NCBI GenBank assembly: GCA_965279475.1
Contig: CBDIIA010000001.1
Coordinates: 372,001 to 436,000, forward strand
Direction: 5' to 3'
DNA length: 64,000 nt
From: Pseudorhodoferax sp965279475
GTDB lineage: Bacteria > Pseudomonadota > Gammaproteobacteria > Burkholderiales > Burkholderiaceae_C
A model generated the notes under the pieces. The model had not been told where the DNA came from. It did no database searches and worked only from the letters and a program-made list of their open reading frames with translations. The translations under genes and the position numbers were made by a program. Positions 31,917-40,614 of the stretch are shown one piece after another; the first letter of the stretch is position 1; the number at the start of each line of letters is the position of its first letter.

Positions 31917-31971
31917 GATGCGCCTCTGTTGCTTCCTGTAGCGACGCATTCTGCGCGCCGTGCCTCGAAGC

Positions 31972-32000
31972 ATTGTGTACGGACTGTGACGGAACCTCAA
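31972..32000 (-). promoter_or_regulatory. Candidate promoter of the kinase-regulator operon
   Basis: On the minus strand TTGAGG (32000-31995) and CACAAT (31977-31972) are spaced 17 nt, about 55 nt before the kinase start. They lie in the 113-nt gap after the quinate-type operon. Confidence 0.45.
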
Positions 32001-32029
32001 GTGGGCCGACCGCCCGCATCATTCGGTAT

Positions 32030-32992
32030 CTATCCGATCAGCCGGCGTATCCTGCTTGCCGCCATGTCGTCGACAGGGGCCAGATTGGCGAGCGTGCCGA
32101 TCGCGCGTTCCTTCAGCCGCAGCGCATTGGGCAGCGGCGTGGAGCGGCGCAGCACGTCCTCGGCCAGCCACAGCGCGCTCTTGCGGCCGCGTGCCGCCAC
32201 CACGGGCAGCGGCAACTGCTGGTAGTCGTCGTTGAAGACCTCGAAGCTGTAGTCGCCGCGGTAGCCCAGGCGGTCGAGCCGCAGCACCAGGTCGGCCAGC
32301 TGCGCGCTGTGCACGCCTTCGCCGGGGAACACGCGGAAGCTGCGCGCCGTGCGCATGCGTTCCTCGAAGGTGCGGGTCTCCTGCCACATGAAGTCGGCCA
32401 GCTGCACCAGGAAGATCTTGGCCGGGTCGAGGTAGTCGATCTCCTCCAGCGAAGTCTTCGCCGCGAAGATGTGGAACGAGTCCAGGCCCAGGCCGAGGTT
32501 GGGGCAGTCGGCCCGGCAGACCACGTCCCACGCCGTGGTGAACTCGTTGACGGTGCGGCCCCAGGACAGGCCTTCGTAGGCGATGCGGATGCCCAGCGGC
32601 ACGGCCAGCATCGCCAGCTTGCGCAGGTCGCGGGCGATCAGGTCGATATCCTGCGTGGCGTGGGTCGAGGTCGACGAGCAGGCCAGCAGCACCTTGCAGT
32701 CGAGTGCGGCGCACATCTGCAGCATGGCCTTGGCGATGTCGACCTTGTAGTCGTGCAGGTGGCCCGACAGGCCCTCGAAGTCGCGCAGCACCTGGAACCC
32801 CGTGCCGCGCAACCCGCTCGCCCGCACCTCCGCCACTGCGGCCTCGATGCCGCCGGGGTGGCCGACCACGTCATTGGCCTTCAGCATCACCTGCTCGAAC
32901 CCGGCGTCGCGCATCGCCCGCAGCTTGGCCGCCAGCGGCCCGGCCAGCGTGATCGTGTCCATGCCGAAGCCCTGGATCGGATGCGCGTTCAT
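32030..32992 (-). CDS. TIM-barrel protein, QuiC-like 3-dehydroshikimate dehydratase domain
   Basis: A 320-aa xylose-isomerase-like TIM barrel (AP-endonuclease-2 superfamily), resembling the N-terminal half of bacterial QuiC-type 3-dehydroshikimate dehydratase, which makes protocatechuate. Candidate metal ligands lie in AYEGLSWG, GLGLDSFHIFA, LVQLADFMW and FPGEGVH. Its ATG overlaps the stop of the HPPD-like gene by 4 nt. In fused QuiC enzymes the barrel comes first and the HPPD-like half second; here they are two genes in the opposite order. AroE-like and Liv genes upstream support a shikimate/quinate route. Other sugar isomerase activities are not excluded. Confidence 0.8.
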   Translation of the reverse strand: MNAHPIQGFGMDTITLAGPLAAKLRAMRDAGFEQVMLKANDVVGHPGGIEAAVAEVRASGLRGTGFQVLRDFEGLSGHLHDYKVDIAKAMLQMCAALDCKVLLACSSTSTHATQDIDLIARDLRKLAMLAVPLGIRIAYEGLSWGRTVNEFTTAWDVVCRADCPNLGLGLDSFHIFAAKTSLEEIDYLDPAKIFLVQLADFMWQETRTFEERMRTARSFRVFPGEGVHSAQLADLVLRLDRLGYRGDYSFEVFNDDYQQLPLPVVAARGRKSALWLAEDVLRRSTPLPNALRLKERAIGTLANLAPVDDMAASRIRRLIG

Positions 32993-33897
32993 GGCTTGTC
33001 GCTGTGGACGAGTTCGAAGACGACCGAGCCCAGGTAGGTCTTGGTGATGGCGCCGCGGCTCTCGGTGTGGGCCGCCTGCGTCTCGACGAACTCGACGCCG
33101 TTCTGTCGCAGTGCGGCCACCGCCGCCAGCACGTCGGGCACGCCCAGGCCGATGCGCTGCAGCCGCTCGTCGGTGTCCTGCACATTGGGCTCAGGCTCGA
33201 TCAGCTGCAGCATGAAGCTGTTGGCGTCGTCCAGCGCCGGGCTGCGCATCAGCGTGCCCTTGGGCATGATGCCGAAGCGCATCGCGTCGGGGATCAGTTC
33301 CATGCCGAACAGCTCGCGGTAGAACTCGATCCAGTCGTAGCTGCGGTCCAGGCCGATGTACTGCACCACGCCGAAGAAATGCAGGCCCGCCGTGGCCGCC
33401 GGGCGCGGGTCGACCGAAGGGATCGGCAGGAAGTCGACGTCGTAGATCGAGAACTCGCGCCAGCGGTCGACGAAGTAGATGCGGCTGCCACCGGCGCCGT
33501 GGATCGCCGGGATGTTGAGCTCCATCACCTCGGCATGGGTCGGCACCTCCCAGGCGCCGCGCTCGCGCACGTACTGGTAGGCCGCGCGCGCGTCGCGCAC
33601 CCGCAGCGCCACGGCCGACAGCACCGGCGATTCGCTACCGTGGCCCGCGCCCTGCACCTCGGTGGGGTGCGCGTTGACCACGATGTTGAGGCCGCCCTGG
33701 CGGTACAGCTGCACCTCGCGCGAGCGGTGCCGCGCCACCGGCTTGAAGCCCATCATCTCCAGCACCTGACCGAGCGCCTGCGGCTTGGGCGTCGCGTATT
33801 CGATGAACTCGACGCCATCCAGCCCCAGCGGGTTGGCAGCATCGCTGAAGGACGCCTGCAAGGGCTCGCGGCGGGCATCCAGCAACAGGTCGCTCAT
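32989..33897 (-). CDS. 4-hydroxyphenylpyruvate dioxygenase-like (VOC) protein, QuiC C-terminal-half homologue
   Basis: A 302-aa vicinal-oxygen-chelate protein with two repeats. GVEFIEYATPKPQALGQVLE opens the first and VVQYIGLDRSYDWIEFYREL the second, closing with YLGSVVFELVH, which holds the last metal-binding glutamate. True HPPD enzymes are about 350 aa and carry a longer C-terminal helix, so plain tyrosine catabolism is less likely than a role as the second half of QuiC. It overlaps the TIM-barrel gene by 4 nt and follows livF by 34 nt. Confidence 0.8.
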   Translation of the reverse strand: MSDLLLDARREPLQASFSDAANPLGLDGVEFIEYATPKPQALGQVLEMMGFKPVARHRSREVQLYRQGGLNIVVNAHPTEVQGAGHGSESPVLSAVALRVRDARAAYQYVRERGAWEVPTHAEVMELNIPAIHGAGGSRIYFVDRWREFSIYDVDFLPIPSVDPRPAATAGLHFFGVVQYIGLDRSYDWIEFYRELFGMELIPDAMRFGIMPKGTLMRSPALDDANSFMLQLIEPEPNVQDTDERLQRIGLGVPDVLAAVAALRQNGVEFVETQAAHTESRGAITKTYLGSVVFELVHSDKP

Positions 33898-33931
33898 GGT
33901 TCGGACTCCTTGTGAGGTGCCTGGACGGTGC

Positions 33932-34693
33932 TCAGACGGTGGACGGCGCGGCTTCGTGTGGTGCCGGTGCGGCCGTCGCCGCGCCGCCGAGGAACAAGCG
34001 CTCGATGTGTGGGTCGGCCAGCAGCGCGGACGCCGGCTTCTGCAGAACCAGGCGGCCCGATTCGAGCGCGATCGCTTCGTCGGAGATCTTCAGCGCGCTC
34101 TTCACGTTCTGCTCGACCATCAGCACCGTCGTGCCCTGGTCGGCCAGGCGGCGCAGCAGCTTGAACACGTCGCCCACGACGATCGGCGACAGGCCGATGC
34201 TGGGCTCGTCGATCAGCAGCACCTTGGGCCGCAGCAGCAGCGCGCGGCCGATCTCCAGCTGCTTCTGCTCGCCGCCCGACAGCGCCGAGGCCTGCGAATG
34301 CAGCCGCTCCTTCACGCGCGGAAAGAACTCCAGCACTTCGGGGATGCGCGCGTGGGTCGTCTTCGTGCCGAGCGTGATGCCGCCCAGCTCCAGGTTCTGC
34401 CACACGGTCAGCTGCGGAAACAGGTTGCGGCCCTGCGGCACGAAGGCGATGCCCCGGGCCAGCAGCGCCTTCTGCGAGGCGCCGCCGATGTCCGCGCCAT
34501 CGAGCAGCACGCGGCCCTGGCGCGGTTTGAGCAGGCCGAACAGCGTCTTCAGCACCGTCGACTTGCCCGCGCCGTTGGGGCCGAGCAGCAGCGTGATGGA
34601 CCCCGTCTTCGCCTCGAAGCTCAGGTTGTTCAGGATCATGAAATCCTTGTAGCCGGCGACGACGTCGTCGAATGCGATGCAGGTGTTGCTCAT
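33932..34693 (-). CDS. livF: Branched-chain amino acid-type ABC transporter ATPase LivF
   Basis: A 253-aa ABC ATPase of the HAAT (Liv) importer family. It has Walker A LLGPNGAGKST, Q-loop GIAFVPQGRNLFPQLTV, signature ASALSGGEQKQLEIGRALL, Walker B VLLIDEPSIGLSP, and the LivF-type MVEQNVKSAL. A Pro/Ala tail ends the protein. ATG 34693 lies one base after the livG stop. The surrounding genes suggest an aromatic or alicyclic acid substrate; Liv-type systems in Burkholderiales often import these. Confidence 0.92.
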   Translation of the reverse strand: MSNTCIAFDDVVAGYKDFMILNNLSFEAKTGSITLLLGPNGAGKSTVLKTLFGLLKPRQGRVLLDGADIGGASQKALLARGIAFVPQGRNLFPQLTVWQNLELGGITLGTKTTHARIPEVLEFFPRVKERLHSQASALSGGEQKQLEIGRALLLRPKVLLIDEPSIGLSPIVVGDVFKLLRRLADQGTTVLMVEQNVKSALKISDEAIALESGRLVLQKPASALLADPHIERLFLGGAATAAPAPHEAAPSTV

Positions 34694-34694
34694 G

Positions 34695-35453
34695 TCATGC
34701 ACCCAGATAGGCATCGAGGACCTGCTTGTTCGCGCGTATTTCCGCCGGCGTGCCGATGGCCATCACGCGGCCCTCGACCATCACCATGATGCGGTGGCAC
34801 AGGTCCATCACGAAGTCCATGTTGTGCTCGATCACGACGAAGCTGCTCCTGCGGGTGGCGGCGGCGTCGCGGTTCAGGTCCTTCAGCAGCGTGCCGATGC
34901 CGCCGACCAGGCTGGGGTTGACGCCGGCGCAGGGCTCGTCGAGCAGCACCAGCGCGGGTTCGCTCATGAAGGCCATCGCGATGTCGACCAGCTTCTGCTG
35001 GCCGTAGCTGAGTTCGCCAGCCTTCTTGTCGGCGACGTGGCGGATGCGGAAGCGGTCGATCAGCGCATCGGCCCTGGCGCCCAGGCCCGAGTCGCCGGGC
35101 GCGAACATGCGGCCGAACATCGTGCCGCGGTGCTCCTGCGCGGCGACGATCAGGTTGTCGCGCACTGTCATCTTGCCGAACACCTGCAGCGTCTGGAAGG
35201 TGCGGCCCACACCCTTGCGGTTGAGCTGCAGCGGGCCGAGCCGCGTCACGTCCTCGCCGTTGAGCTCGATGCGCCCGCCGTCGGGCGTGATCTGGCCCAG
35301 CATGCTGTTGAACAGCGTGGTCTTGCCCGAGCCGTTGGGGCCGATCACGCCGAAGATCTCGCCCGGCTCCACATGGAAGCTGACGCCGCCCACGGCCTGG
35401 ATCGCGCCGTAGGACTTCTTCAGGTCGGTGACCTTCAGCAGCGCCGTGCTCAT
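34695..35453 (-). CDS. livG: Branched-chain amino acid-type ABC transporter ATPase LivG
   Basis: A 252-aa ABC ATPase. It has Walker A GVIGPNGSGKTTLFN, the LivG-specific LGPLQLNRKGVGRTFQTLQV, signature AGELSYGQQKLVDIAMAF, Walker B LVLLDEPCAGVNP and FVVIEHNMDFVMDLC. The ATG at 35453 overlaps the livM stop (ATGA). It pairs with LivF to energise the LivH/LivM channel. Confidence 0.93.
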   Translation of the reverse strand: MSTALLKVTDLKKSYGAIQAVGGVSFHVEPGEIFGVIGPNGSGKTTLFNSMLGQITPDGGRIELNGEDVTRLGPLQLNRKGVGRTFQTLQVFGKMTVRDNLIVAAQEHRGTMFGRMFAPGDSGLGARADALIDRFRIRHVADKKAGELSYGQQKLVDIAMAFMSEPALVLLDEPCAGVNPSLVGGIGTLLKDLNRDAAATRRSSFVVIEHNMDFVMDLCHRIMVMVEGRVMAIGTPAEIRANKQVLDAYLGA

Positions 35454-36454
35454 CGCGTTGCGCCTGTGGTCTGCGCCAGCGGCACGGCGGCCGCGCGGGC
35501 GGCGCTGGCCTCCTTGGACTGGCGCCGCGCCTTCAGGCGGTCGGGCAGGCTCAGCAGGCCGTCGGGCAGCCAGACCATCAGCACGATGACGGCGGCGCCG
35601 AACAGCGGCAGATACCAGTTGGCCACGCCGGGCACATCGCGGATCCACTCGGGCACGACCACGCCCATCGCCGCGCCCAGCACCGGCCCGAAGAAGTAGC
35701 CCGGCCCGCCCAGTACCACCATCAGGTACATCATGATCGACGCGCTGACGGCGAACGGCGCCGGCTCGATGAACTGCACGAGCGACGCGAACAATGCACC
35801 GGCCACGCCCGCATAGGCCGCGCCGATCGCGAACGACAGCAGCGTGTAGCGGCGGATGTCGATACCCAGGCTCTCGGCGCGGATCGGGTTGTCGCGCAGC
35901 GCGGTGAAGGCCTTGCCCCAGGGCGAGCGCAGCAGGCCCAGCAGCAGCAGCGACAGCAGCACCGTCGTGCCGAGCACGAAGTAGTAGTAGGGCAGGTTGC
36001 CGTCGAGCGCGATGCCGAGGAAGCCCGGCCGCGCGACGTTGTTGATGCCGAAGGTGCCGCCGGTCAGCCACTCTTCGTTGCGCATCACCAGCCACACGGC
36101 GGTGTTGAAACCGAGCGTCGCGAACGCGAGGTAGATGGTCTGCACCCGCAGCGCCGGAAACCCGAGCACCAGGCCGGCCACGAAGCACAGCAGCGCGGCG
36201 GCCGGCATGCCGATCCACCAGCTGATGCCGGCCTTCAGCAGGATCGCGACGGTGTAGGCGCCGATGCCGAAGAACGCCGCGTGGCCGAGCGACTTCTGCC
36301 CCGCGTAGCCGATCGTCAGGTTGAGCCCCATCGTCGCCAGCACGAACACCAGCCAGTAGGTCAGCAGGTAGATGCCGTAGTTCTTCAGGAACAGCGGCGT
36401 GGCCAGCAGCAGCACGGCCGAGACGGCGGCGATGGCAACGGAGGTTTTTCTCAT
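35450..36454 (-). CDS. livM: Branched-chain amino acid-type ABC transporter permease LivM
   Basis: A 334-aa inner-membrane permease with about 9-10 hydrophobic helices. Diagnostic sequences are GLNLTIGYAGQKSLGHAAFF, the coupling loop around AFTALRDNPIRAESLGID, and LGGPGYFFGPVLGAA. ATG 36454 has GGAAGG about 9 nt upstream; an ATG three codons earlier is too close to that site. It overlaps livG by 4 nt. A dispersed repeat fills the gap to livH. Confidence 0.93.
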   Translation of the reverse strand: MRKTSVAIAAVSAVLLLATPLFLKNYGIYLLTYWLVFVLATMGLNLTIGYAGQKSLGHAAFFGIGAYTVAILLKAGISWWIGMPAAALLCFVAGLVLGFPALRVQTIYLAFATLGFNTAVWLVMRNEEWLTGGTFGINNVARPGFLGIALDGNLPYYYFVLGTTVLLSLLLLGLLRSPWGKAFTALRDNPIRAESLGIDIRRYTLLSFAIGAAYAGVAGALFASLVQFIEPAPFAVSASIMMYLMVVLGGPGYFFGPVLGAAMGVVVPEWIRDVPGVANWYLPLFGAAVIVLMVWLPDGLLSLPDRLKARRQSKEASAARAAAVPLAQTTGATR

Positions 36455-36510
36455 CGCAGCCATCCTTCCGCAAGATCCGCGTCGCAGGTGTGTCGCATGG
36501 CCCGATGCCA

Positions 36511-36603
36511 GAAACACCGCGGAACCCGCTTCGCCGGGCCGCTGGTGTTGCCCCCTTGAGGGGGGATTCGGCTACACGCAGTGAGCAAGAAACGGGGGTG
36601 GGT
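36511..36603 (+). repeat. Dispersed intergenic repeat, copy 1
   Basis: Begins GAAACACCGCGG, has an inverted CGCTTCGCCGGGCCG core and GTTGCCCCCTTGAGGGGGG hairpin, and ends near CTACACGCAGTGAG. Related copies are at 49646-49742 (same orientation) and 55264-55357 (opposite). This copy interrupts the liv operon between livM and livH. The same type of element is familiar between genes in Comamonadaceae-related genomes. Confidence 0.75.
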
Positions 36604-37478
36604 CATACCTTGCGCTCCTCTTTCTTGCCCAGGAGGCCTTGCGGCTTGAAGAGGATCACGACCATGAAGATCACCAGCGCCACCGCGTCCTTGTAGGCCG
36701 GCGAGATGTAGGCCGCGGCCAGGTTCTCGCTGACGCCGACGATCACGCCGCCCAGCAGTGCGCCGCGCGAATTGTTGAAGCCGCCGATGATGGCCGCGAA
36801 GAAGGCCTTGGTGCCCAGGCCCTCGCCCATGTCGAACTTGGCCAGGTAGGTCGGCGTCACCAGCAGCGCGGCGGCGCAGGCCAGCACCGCGTTGATGGCG
36901 AAGGTGTAGAAGATCATGCGCGGCACGTCGATGCCCAGCACCGAGGCCGACTCGGTGTTCTGCGCCACCGCCTGCATCGCGCGGCCGGTGACGGTGCGCG
37001 CCAGGAAGGCCTGCGTGCCCGAGACGATCAGCAGCGCCAGCACCAGCGTGCCGACGTCGGCCACGCTGACCGTGACCCCGCCCACCTTCAGCAGCTGTTC
37101 GCCGAACATGCCCGGGAACGGGTGCGCCTCGGCGCTGTAGCCGGCACGCAGGCCGTTGCGCATCACGATGCCCAGGCCGATGGTGGCGACCACGATCGGC
37201 ATCATGCCGAAGCGCAGCAGCGGGTCGACCACGGCGCGCTTGAAGACCCAGCCCAGCACCAGCACCGACGCGATCGCGGCCAGCAGGAAACTCACCGGCA
37301 GCGGCGCGCCGAAGTGCAGGAAGGCCAGCATCATGAAGGCCGGCAGCATCACGAACTCGCCCTGGGCGAAGTTGATCGTGCCGGCTGCCTGCCACAGCAG
37401 CGTGAAGCCGAGCGCGGCCAGCCCGTAGATGCTGCCGGTGGCCAGGCCGCTGAAGAACAGTTGCAGAAAGTCGGTCAT
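36603..37478 (-). CDS. livH: Branched-chain amino acid-type ABC transporter permease LivH
   Basis: A 291-aa inner-membrane permease. The N-terminal FFSGLATGSIYGLAALGFTL and GTINFAQGEFVML are classic LivH, with MRAMQAVAQN-type coupling loop sequence (TGRAMQAVAQNTESASVLGI) and FFAAIIGGFNNSRGALLGGV later. The C-terminus ends FKPQGLLGKKEERKV. The next gene upstream, the binding protein, is 50 nt away across a short GC-rich repeat. Confidence 0.93.
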   Translation of the reverse strand: MTDFLQLFFSGLATGSIYGLAALGFTLLWQAAGTINFAQGEFVMLPAFMMLAFLHFGAPLPVSFLLAAIASVLVLGWVFKRAVVDPLLRFGMMPIVVATIGLGIVMRNGLRAGYSAEAHPFPGMFGEQLLKVGGVTVSVADVGTLVLALLIVSGTQAFLARTVTGRAMQAVAQNTESASVLGIDVPRMIFYTFAINAVLACAAALLVTPTYLAKFDMGEGLGTKAFFAAIIGGFNNSRGALLGGVIVGVSENLAAAYISPAYKDAVALVIFMVVILFKPQGLLGKKEERKV

Positions 37479-37488
37479 TGGTCTTGCT

Positions 37489-37524
37489 CCCTATCCCCTT
37501 GCGGGAGAGGGTCGGGGAGAGGGG
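37489..37524. repeat. Short palindromic intergenic repeat
   Basis: CCTATCCCCTTGCGGGAGA followed by GGGTCGGGGAGAGGGG. It matches the CCCTCTCCCC-GCAAGGGGAGAGGG type of element seen between genes in many proteobacteria, and can form a hairpin between the livK and livH genes. Only one copy is recognised in this window. Confidence 0.5.
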
Positions 37525-37528
37525 TTGC

Positions 37529-38701
37529 TTACTTCTTCGCCGCGGCGCCGAGCGGCGGCAGCGTGGCGACGACCTCCTGCTTGCCGCCCTTGACCTCGAC
37601 CATGAAGCTGTCGCGGTCGAGGTCGCCCTTGTCGTCGAACGCCACGTCGAGGATGACGCCCGGGTACTTGGCGGCGCTGATCTTCAGGCCCTTCATCGCC
37701 TGCGCCACGGCCTTGCGGTCGAGCTTGCCGGCCTTCTCGATCGCGGCCTTCAGCGTGTAGACGCCGGTGTAGCCCTTGATGCCGTTGTGGTCCGAGATGT
37801 ACTTGTAGTCCTGGTAGAAGGTGGCCTTGAACTTCAGCATCGCCGGGATCGGCGCGTCCACCGTCAGGCCCACGTGGGCCACGGCGCCGTTGGCGGCGTC
37901 GCCGGCGAGTTCGATGACCTTCTGGCCGGTGAGCGTGGTCTCGCCGATGACGGGCTTGTCCCAGCCCTGCTTCTTCAGCTCGCGCAGCGCACGGGCCGAT
38001 TCTTCCTCGTTGGTGTAGACGAAGGCGGCGTCGGCGCCGCTGTTCTTCGCACGCAGCACGGCGGCCGACCAGTCGACCTGGCCGGGTTCGGTCGAGATCT
38101 CGGCGGCGATCTTCGTCGGTGAACCGGCCAGCGCCTTCTTGATCATGTCGAGCCCGCCCTTGCCGAAGTCGTTGTTGACGTAGAGCACGGCGAGGCTCTT
38201 CGACTTGGTGGTGATGTACTTCGCCACCTTGGGCATCGCGCTGGCCTGCGTGAAGCTGGTGCGGAACACGTAGGGGTTGCCCTGCTCGGTGATGCTGGCG
38301 GCCTCGCCACCGGTCCAGTTGGGCACCTCGGCACGGCGGCTCTCGGCCATGCTGACCATGATCGAGCCCGAGAACACCGGGCCGAAGATCGCGAACACGT
38401 CGTTGTCGATGGCCTTCTGCGTCAGGCCCTTGGCGATGCCGGGGTTGCTCTGCGTGTCGGCTGTGGTGGTCTCGATCTTCTTGCCGAGGATGCCGCCGGC
38501 GGCGTTGATCTCCTTCACGGCCAACTCGACGCCGTTCTTGAAGTTGGTGCCGGCCGTCGCGCCGCCGCCGGACAGCTCGACGATGTTGGCTATTCTGATC
38601 GTGGATTGCGCGAACGCGGCACCGCTCAGGGCGACGGTGGCCACAGCGCAAAGCGCCAGCGCATGGAACGCGAAGCGGCGGGTGGTGGTCGGTTGGGGCA
38701 T
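37529..38701 (-). CDS. Branched-chain amino acid-type ABC transporter substrate-binding protein (LivK family)
   Basis: A 390-aa periplasmic type I solute-binding protein. The signal peptide (about 1-31) ends ALSGAAFA-Q. Mature features are IRIANIVELSGGGATAG, FKNGVELAVKEINAAGGILG, FGPVFSGSIMVSMAE, and YVNNDFGKGGLDMIKKAL in the hinge region. It lies 37 nt after the aroE-like gene and ahead of livHMGF. The ligand is not readable from sequence; by context a shikimate/quinate-like or aromatic acid. Confidence 0.9.
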   Translation of the reverse strand: MPQPTTTRRFAFHALALCAVATVALSGAAFAQSTIRIANIVELSGGGATAGTNFKNGVELAVKEINAAGGILGKKIETTTADTQSNPGIAKGLTQKAIDNDVFAIFGPVFSGSIMVSMAESRRAEVPNWTGGEAASITEQGNPYVFRTSFTQASAMPKVAKYITTKSKSLAVLYVNNDFGKGGLDMIKKALAGSPTKIAAEISTEPGQVDWSAAVLRAKNSGADAAFVYTNEEESARALRELKKQGWDKPVIGETTLTGQKVIELAGDAANGAVAHVGLTVDAPIPAMLKFKATFYQDYKYISDHNGIKGYTGVYTLKAAIEKAGKLDRKAVAQAMKGLKISAAKYPGVILDVAFDDKGDLDRDSFMVEVKGGKQEVVATLPPLGAAAKK

Positions 38702-38738
38702 GGCAGGTCTCCTCGAGGTTGGGTTGGGGTCAGGAAAA

Positions 38739-39668
38739 TCAGGCGGGTGTGCGGGTCTCGGCCAGCAGCTCCGGCGGCACCATCAGCGCCCGCAGGAAAC
38801 CGGCGTCGCGCCGCACCCGTTCGGCGGCGTCGTGCCAGCCGAAGAAGTCGAGGTAGGGCGGGGTCTGCTGGATCAGCATCTCGAAGCCGGGCTGGGCCAC
38901 CAGGCCGCGGGCCCGTGCGGCGCGCACCAGCGGCGTCGGCTGGTTCTTCATCAGGATGTCGACCAGCGCGGCATGCGGCGCGATGCGGGCCACGTCGCAG
39001 GGCAGTGGGTCGTGCGCCTGCAGGCCGAGCGGCGAGGCATTGACCACCAGGTCATAGCCCGCGGGGTCGTTGCCGGCCACCGCATGCACCGGTACCGGGG
39101 CGGCCGCGGCGATGCGCGCCGCGACCGCCTGCGCTTTGCCGGGCACCGGGTCGACCAGCGCGATCTCGGCGCAGGCCTCTGGGCCGGCCAGCGCCAGCGA
39201 GGCCGCGATCGCCGATGCGCCCCCGCCGGCGCCGAGGATCAACGCCCGACGGCCCGCATACGGGATGCCGAAATGCGCCAGGCTGCCCCGAAAGCCCTCG
39301 CCGTCGAACAGCGCGCCTTCCAGGCTGCCGTCCGGCCGGCGGCGCACCGCGTTGACCGCGCCGGCCACGCGGCCGATGGTGCTGCAGTGGTCGAGCAGGT
39401 CGACCATCGGCGCCTTGTGCGGGATCGCCACCCACAGGCCCTTGATGTTGCCGGCCTGGAACACGGTGCGCACGAAGGTCGGCAGGTCGTTTGGCGCCAC
39501 CTGCGCGGGCACCAGCACGGCGTTGATGCCGAGCAGCGCGAACACGCGGTTGAAGGTCTGCGGGGCGCGCACCTGCTCGACCGGGTCGCCGACGATCAGA
39601 TAGACCTCGGTGGCGCCATCGATGGTCGGCACCAGGGCATCGGAGGCGGAGGAAGCAACAGCGGGCAT
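38739..39668 (-). CDS. Shikimate/quinate dehydrogenase-like protein (AroE family)
   Basis: A 309-aa AroE-family NAD(P)-dependent dehydrogenase. Substrate-domain motifs are YLIVGDPVEQVRAPQTFN and the catalytic-lysine site WVAIPHKAPMVDLLD; the nucleotide site is ALILGAGGGASAIA, and LVVNASPLGLQ is conserved. The usual NPSKSP-type loop is altered (VRAPQTF), as in catabolic paralogues. I chose ATG 39668 (MPAVASS); a GTG at 39716 is possible, and neither has a strong ribosome-binding site. Heading a transporter/QuiC operon under an IclR regulator, it is probably catabolic and not the biosynthetic AroE. Confidence 0.82.
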   Translation of the reverse strand: MPAVASSASDALVPTIDGATEVYLIVGDPVEQVRAPQTFNRVFALLGINAVLVPAQVAPNDLPTFVRTVFQAGNIKGLWVAIPHKAPMVDLLDHCSTIGRVAGAVNAVRRRPDGSLEGALFDGEGFRGSLAHFGIPYAGRRALILGAGGGASAIAASLALAGPEACAEIALVDPVPGKAQAVAARIAAAAPVPVHAVAGNDPAGYDLVVNASPLGLQAHDPLPCDVARIAPHAALVDILMKNQPTPLVRAARARGLVAQPGFEMLIQQTPPYLDFFGWHDAAERVRRDAGFLRALMVPPELLAETRTPA

Positions 39669-39767
39669 CGGCACGGGCGAATGGAGATTTCGGGCCTGAA
39701 ATGTAGAGGCTGGCACCGCCCGTGCGCCGTTTTCGGCGATGATCCTGAACGAATACCGCGCAAATCA

Positions 39768-39782
39768 GTTCGATCATCGTAC
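39768..39782. promoter_or_regulatory. PcaU/PcaR-type IclR operator
   Basis: GTTCGATCATCGTAC lies between the aroE-like operon and the divergent IclR gene. As I recall it, the motif described for PcaR/PcaU regulators of protocatechuate genes is GTTCGATAATCGCAC, which differs at two positions. An AGTTC/GAACT pair flanks it. It is placed to control both divergent promoters. Confidence 0.65.
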
Positions 39783-39808
39783 GGAACTAGGGTTTACACA
39801 GAGACGCC

Positions 39809-40597
39809 ATGGCCGATGCCGCCCCCCGCGCCGACAGTGCGCCGCTCGACCGCCGCGACTGGATCGCCGGCCTGGAAAAAGGCCTGGGCCTGCTCGAAGC
39901 CTTCGACGACGCCCATCCGCGGATGAGCGCCACGCAGGCCGGCCAGCGCTGCGGGTTGACGCGCACCGCCGCCCGGCGCCACCTGCTGACGCTGGCCCAC
40001 CTGGGGTATGTGGGCACCGACGGCAAGCTGTTCTGGCTCACGCCGCGCGTGCTGCGCCTGGGCCAGAGCTACCTGGATTCGGCGCGGCTGCCGCGCATCG
40101 TGCAGCCCTTCCTGCAGCGCATCACCGCCGGCACGCACGAGATCGCCTACCTGGCGGTGCAGGATGGGGAAGACATCGTCTACGTCGCGCGCAACGGTTC
40201 GACGCGGGTGATGAACGTCGGCTACGTGCTGGGGGCGCGGGTGCTGGCGCCGCTGACCGCCGCCGGCCTGCTGCTGCTGGCGCTGCGCGACGACCGCGTG
40301 CTTGACCACTGGCTGGCGACGCGCGAGCTGAAGGCCTACACCTCGTTCACCGTCACCGACCGGGCCGAACTGCGTGCCGTGCTGATGCGCATTCGCACCC
40401 AGGGCTGGGCGCTGTCGGAACAACAGCTCGAACTGAGCTACCGCGGCATCGCCGTGCCGCTGCGCAACCTGAAGGGCGAGGCCATCGCCGCGCTCAGCGT
40501 GACGATGCCGATGGGCCAGGAGAGCGGCCCGGATGCGGTGGACCGCGTGCTGCCGGTGCTGCGCGACACGGCGCAGGCGATGCGCAACCTGGTGTAG
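39809..40597 (+). CDS. IclR-family regulator, PcaU/PcaR/PobR subgroup
   Basis: A 262-aa activator/repressor. The DNA-binding half (about 18-85) reads IAGLEKGLGLLEAFDDAHPR and LTRTAARRHLLTLAHLGYV, the PcaR/PcaU/PobR style. The effector domain contains TAGTHEIAYLAVQDGEDIVY and ELSYRGIAVPLRNLKGE. This subgroup controls protocatechuate, 4-hydroxybenzoate and quinate genes. Its divergent position and the operator at 39768 make it the likely regulator of the aroE-liv-quiC-type operon. Confidence 0.88.
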   Translation: MADAAPRADSAPLDRRDWIAGLEKGLGLLEAFDDAHPRMSATQAGQRCGLTRTAARRHLLTLAHLGYVGTDGKLFWLTPRVLRLGQSYLDSARLPRIVQPFLQRITAGTHEIAYLAVQDGEDIVYVARNGSTRVMNVGYVLGARVLAPLTAAGLLLLALRDDRVLDHWLATRELKAYTSFTVTDRAELRAVLMRIRTQGWALSEQQLELSYRGIAVPLRNLKGEAIAALSVTMPMGQESGPDAVDRVLPVLRDTAQAMRNLV

Positions 40598-40614
40598 CGC
40601 GCGGCGGCCAGGCC

